Notes under the pieces: generated by a model
Databases searched by the model: none
Seen by the model: the letters and a program-made list of their open reading frames with translations, nothing else
What the model was told of the DNA's origin: nothing
Shown: piece after piece, positions 60,360 to 64,000 of the stretch
How positions within the stretch are numbered: the first letter of the stretch is position 1
How the letters are laid out: each line of letters opens with the position of its first letter
Program-made: the position numbers and the translations under genes
DNA from: Toxonevra muliebris
Taxonomy: Eukaryota; Arthropoda; Insecta; Diptera; Pallopteridae
Direction of reading: 5' to 3'
Assembly: GCA_963691655.1 (NCBI GenBank)
Contig: OY829326.1
Span: 19,642,878-19,706,877 of the forward strand
Length of the DNA: 64,000 nucleotides

Positions 60360-62275
60360 AATGAGCTATATGTGTATGGAAAAAACTCTCTCAAGTCTTT
60401 CTTCTCAATCAGTTCAATGCCGATTACACTCAATTCTTCATTTGTATCTCCCATAACTCAATTTTACGTTTTGAAGTTTTTCTTGTCTTTCCAGTTTTTG
60501 TGACAAACTCAAGAAAAAGCTTTCATATTCTTTAATTTTTCTGTCATAACCGCATGCCATCTTTTCTTCCTACCTTTTTTTTAACACTTTTTAATACTCG
60601 TACTACTTTCATATATTTTTACGAATTCTTTTAATAAGTTACCCTTAAAACTTATAAAACTAATTTTAAAAAAAATTATATTTCTTGAATGAAATTCAAA
60701 TATAATTTTCATAATTTTCAAATCCTAATCCTTGCATCAGAAAGGGTTAAAGATTTCATTTCTATGATAAACAAAGTAGAAAAAAAATGTTTAAAAAGTT
60801 ATTTTTCACATGATTTGAATGCAGTTTGAAGTTTTATTTTAATGGAGCACTTAAATGCTCATTTCATGCGCATTTCTTGTTCATACTCGTAGTCATAGTT
60901 TCAAAGAAGCACACGAAGAAAAATGAAAAGAAGCAGCAACCTAAGGGGCAGAAGTGTATTTGTGTGTGTCTGAGAGTGTGTTGTAATTGAAAACACCTTC
61001 ACACCTTTTAAACAGGAAAAAAATAAATATATATTTTTTTTTTTTTTTTTGTTATTTTCTTTGGTACCTACACGTAGACGAATGGTATATAACTATTATT
61101 ATTATTATTATTTAAAAGGTCGCATGTAGCACTGAGGTCCCCGCAAAAAGGAATTTTGCAATTTGTTTCCTTTATTATTTTATGTGATATTTATAGGCAT
61201 AGAAGAATCGATTTGCTATGAAATTTAATTGAAAATTTTTTCAATTTTTTTTTTTTTTCAAAAAGGTTTGTATTTTTATTTTTGAAACCAAAGCCTTCTG
61301 CACAGCAGTTGCTGCTATTGGTACAACCTCGACGGGCAACAACAGCAGCACCTACCAACATATTCTTATGTGAAGTTAATCATTTAAACTTTCGTTATGC
61401 TTTTTAAGTGTTAAGCAGCAAACGAATGATGACTTCGTATGGCATATCAAGCGTAAAGCAAAAATGATGATGCATTTTTGTCTAGGTTCAACATCAGCCA
61501 CAACAACAAAAAGTGCACCAGCGCTTGTGTGCAACAATAAAGAAAACAAATTGTTTGTTGTCTTCTTGCAACTAATTTCAAAATCTATATTATTGTCTGA
61601 GACTGACACTATATATGTTTGTGTGTGTGTATGTGTGTGTGTGTGTAAAATTCAAATTAAAATTTTGCGCGCTTAAAATGTCATAAAAAAGCCTACAATA
61701 ATATTAGCTAAGCCCAAAAAAGTGCAACAAATATTTGCAACACTTTTTTGTTGTCGGTGAATAAAATAAAATTCAATTTTCCCATATGCTGCTGCTGCTG
61801 TTGCTGTTGTTGTCGCTGCTGTTGCGGCACACATGTCATGGCACCCACAAGGAAATGTTCAAGTTAAGGAAATGCAGCTTTCTACTTGCGTATTCTTAAT
61901 GCCATTATTGCATGTGCGTATAGCTTGTGCAACAAGTTGCAAGTTGTCATGCGTCATTCAATTCATGCGGATCATGTTGCGTCGCATTCTGTTTTTATTA
62001 TTAGCACTAAGCAGCATGATTTTTTTTTACTCTAAATTTTATTCTGAGTTAATTTTCGAGGTGATTTGAAATTTAATAATTTTTTTTTACTAATTTTGGG
62101 GTCATGATTTGTACTTATTTCTTAATAACAATTCTAGTTAGATTGAATGAGACTGTTGAACTGTTTTCAGTATTGTTTTATATTTTATTTTTTATTTTTA
62201 GATCATTGATTTCTACCTGACTCACTGATCTCGACATCTTCATTGTATATTTTCTTTTAAAGCTTCTAATTATAA
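60360..62275. other. Host-like non-coding DNA
   Basis: Poly(T) runs and CTG/TTG repeats (61790-61825). No gene was recognised. Confidence 0.45.
61612..61647. repeat. (TG)n microsatellite
   Basis: TG dinucleotides with one TATG interruption. Confidence 0.9.
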
Positions 62276-62279
62276 CATT

Positions 62280-62507
62280 AGTGATATTCACGAATGGAAG
62301 GGAACTACAGTGAACTACAGCGAAGTGAAAAGCTTTTCGTAGGCATTTTTTACTCTTGGAGGTTTGCCATTGCCACCTCTTGGCTGGGGTGGTGCCGTGT
62401 AGAAAAATTTTTATTTTCTATTTTGGATTTTTGAGCGTGCCAAGCTATGAACCCGGGCACCTCTGCGTAGCAGTACAACACTCTAACCACTGGGCTACAG
62501 CTACAGT
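62280..62507 (-). mobile_element. tRNA-derived SINE
   Basis: The minus-strand head (62437-62507) has a box A TAGCCCAGTGG (62488-62498) and a box B-like GGGTTCATAGC (62444-62454), spaced as in a tRNA. The box B departs from GGTTCGANTCC and the acceptor ends do not pair well, so this is not a tRNA gene. A non-tRNA body of about 150 bp follows, through GGCAATGGCAAACCTCC and AAAAGCTTTTC. The downstream end is uncertain. Confidence 0.65.
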
Positions 62508-62529
62508 AATTATTAAATATTATTATTGC

Positions 62530-62720
62530 TGTTAAATGCAATGCGATCGATTCAAGGACTTAGAAGTTTTAGTATTCATCCTGCATTTATAGAATACAGA
62601 CTGGCGTCTAGTATTTTATGGTTGCTCTGATGCCTTCTTCGAATCCGCATAAGTGCGGAGCACTGTTCTAGGATGTGTTTCGCAGATCATCTCTTCATCT
62701 TCTCTGCAAAACCCACGTGA
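62530..62720 (-). pseudogene. LINE ORF2 C-terminal remnant
   Basis: On the minus strand, GFCREDEE leads, after a frame change, to HILEQCSALMRIRRRHQSN and KILDASLYSINAG before a stop. This is the same C-terminal segment as at 40.8 kb (HILEQCPSLTESR). AATAATAATATT after it may be the LINE tail, directly abutting the SINE head. Confidence 0.6.
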
Positions 62721-62749
62721 CTCACCCTAGAGCTTGAACAAATTTTGGT

Positions 62750-64000
62750 CACTGAGCTTTTAACCTAATTTTAAAAAAATGTCCCTAACTTTGGACACAA
62801 AAAAGGAAATTATTTGATTGAAAATTATTAGAAGAACTATTAGCGAATCCAGAAGTTGCGGAGAGGAAGGTTTGTGGATTTTCGTTCCTTCTATAAGATC
62901 CTGTAGTCAGCAGAACAATTTTTTTCTTTTGGTTCAAAATATATCAGTCAGCTGAACAAATTTCTTGTTCTTATTCCTGTTGCCTAGTGTAATAATAATT
63001 ATGATAATAATATTGTTGCTGATGATAATGATCATGATCATGAAAACGATGGCAATGGCGATGACGACGGCTTAAAATTTATACATACAGAAAAGAAGAG
63101 GACAGATTAGAGGCAAAAGCAAATGAAAGAATGGGCAAACAGACGCACAACGAGACAGAAAGATGGTCAGACAGACAGACAGACAGATATACAGATAGAC
63201 GGTAAAATTCATATACGGGTGTATATGAATGGACACCACAGCTTCATGCAACATGTAGCAATGTGGCATTTGCAATAATCGCAATCGCAACTTAACGCAT
63301 CACAACTGACTGATGCGATTATTTGCAAGATATGTTGTATGCACAATGCACGAGGCTGGATGCCGCAGTAAAGCGAAATGCTTATCTACGGTGATCCATC
63401 ATTGCAGCAGGAGTTATTTTCAACTTGTTTTTCCATGTGCTTTCTTTATTTAAACTTGAGCTTATCCCACAGGCATTAAACATACAGACAGGCAAACATG
63501 CATGCAGAGACACAGAGGAATGCAAGGCAGCATGCGTAGCTTTATGCGGGCGTGCGCATGCGCACATGTGCAGCATTCAATGCAAATGCATCAATTTAAT
63601 TACAAATTCGATGCATCAAAAATTTAGCATGCAAAAAAAAAATAAATAAAACAAAAAATAATCAGAGAAAAAATTTCATAAAATTAAGTATGAATTTGGA
63701 ATTGAATATAAAAAAAATAATAATAATAATAAAAAGAAATGGGTTTTCAGGGTTTGTTTGTTGTTTTTGTCTCATTTTTGTTATGCCAAGTACAAAATGT
63801 CTTCATAAATTTATATTTATACTTTTGTATTAAAGCGTAACTTAAGCGTGTCAATGTCATTTCCTTTTGAGAGCTGACATGACGACAACAATAACAACAG
63901 CAACAACACCGACAACTACAAGTAACAATGTCAACAACACAAAGTAACAACTACAGCAACAGCAAAACAAAAAAAAATATGAAACAGGGTAACTATACCA
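62750..64000. other. Host-like non-coding DNA
   Basis: GAT repeats (63000-63070), an ACAG tetranucleotide run (63167-63187) and CAA/AAC runs near the right edge. No gene was recognised. Confidence 0.5.

Noticed and set aside
62437..62507. tRNA gene
   Set aside because: Box A is good, but box B is degenerate and the acceptor arms do not pair; treated as a SINE head.
1..64000. CRISPR arrays, bacterial-type operons or rRNA genes
   Set aside because: None seen; sequence is eukaryotic non-coding DNA.

Overview
The window looks like non-coding DNA of a higher dipteran (a brachyceran fly, possibly a tephritid or similar). The evidence is compositional and by family. The DNA is AT-rich, with many CAA/CAG/TTG runs and catatgtatgta-type tracts. 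It carries a typical fly transposon fauna: jockey/CR1-like and RNase H-bearing LINEs, Tc1/mariner, piggyBac, hAT and pogo-like elements, and MITEs. No complete host protein-coding gene was recognised. One strong recursive-splicing (ratchet) site on the + strand near 48,238 suggests that part of the window lies inside a long + strand intron.

Layout. 1-1.6 kb: 3' half of a LINE with a 484-codon uninterrupted reading frame for reverse transcriptase. 2.2-2.4 kb: a short retroelement carrying an apparently intact hammerhead ribozyme. 3.6 kb: the 3' tail of another LINE. 4.16-4.76 kb: a foldback element. 8.5-9.7 kb: decayed LINE C-terminus, a MITE, and a decayed hammerhead element. 9.8-16 kb: host-like simple-sequence DNA. 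16.1-17.3 kb: a pogo-like TIR element enclosing an RNase H fragment. 22.5-23.5 kb: a degenerate Tc1-type MITE, a decayed hammerhead element and a folded tandem repeat. 28.4-29.8 kb: a LINE remnant split by a MITE. 34.3-35.9 kb: a nearly full-length but dead Tc1-like element. 39.1-41.1 kb: a non-autonomous hAT element and a LINE tail. 43.36-46.3 kb: a piggyBac relic with a mariner/Tc1-type relic nested inside it, then a TTAA-flanked MITE. 47.5 kb: a near-perfect hairpin. 48.24 kb: the ratchet site. 49-53 kb: MITE-like repeats and a LINE remnant. 57.1-57.6 kb: the best hammerhead element, with direct terminal repeats and a target-site duplication. 60.1 kb: a short MITE. 62.3-62.7 kb: a tRNA-derived SINE beside a LINE remnant.

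The most notable system is a family of four dispersed copies (2.2, 9.5, 23.2 and 57.1 kb) that share a 3' region. In two copies this region folds as a minimal type I hammerhead self-cleaving ribozyme with a two-base-pair helix III. The 57.1-kb copy begins with a 51-bp repeat of its own 3' end, 487 bp away, and is flanked by a 14-bp direct repeat. That is the arrangement expected from reverse transcription of a tandem or circular ~487-nt RNA, as known for Penelope-like elements and retrozymes. All transposase genes here carry stops, frameshifts or deletions, so the DNA transposons are relics. The LINE at the left edge is the least damaged coding sequence.
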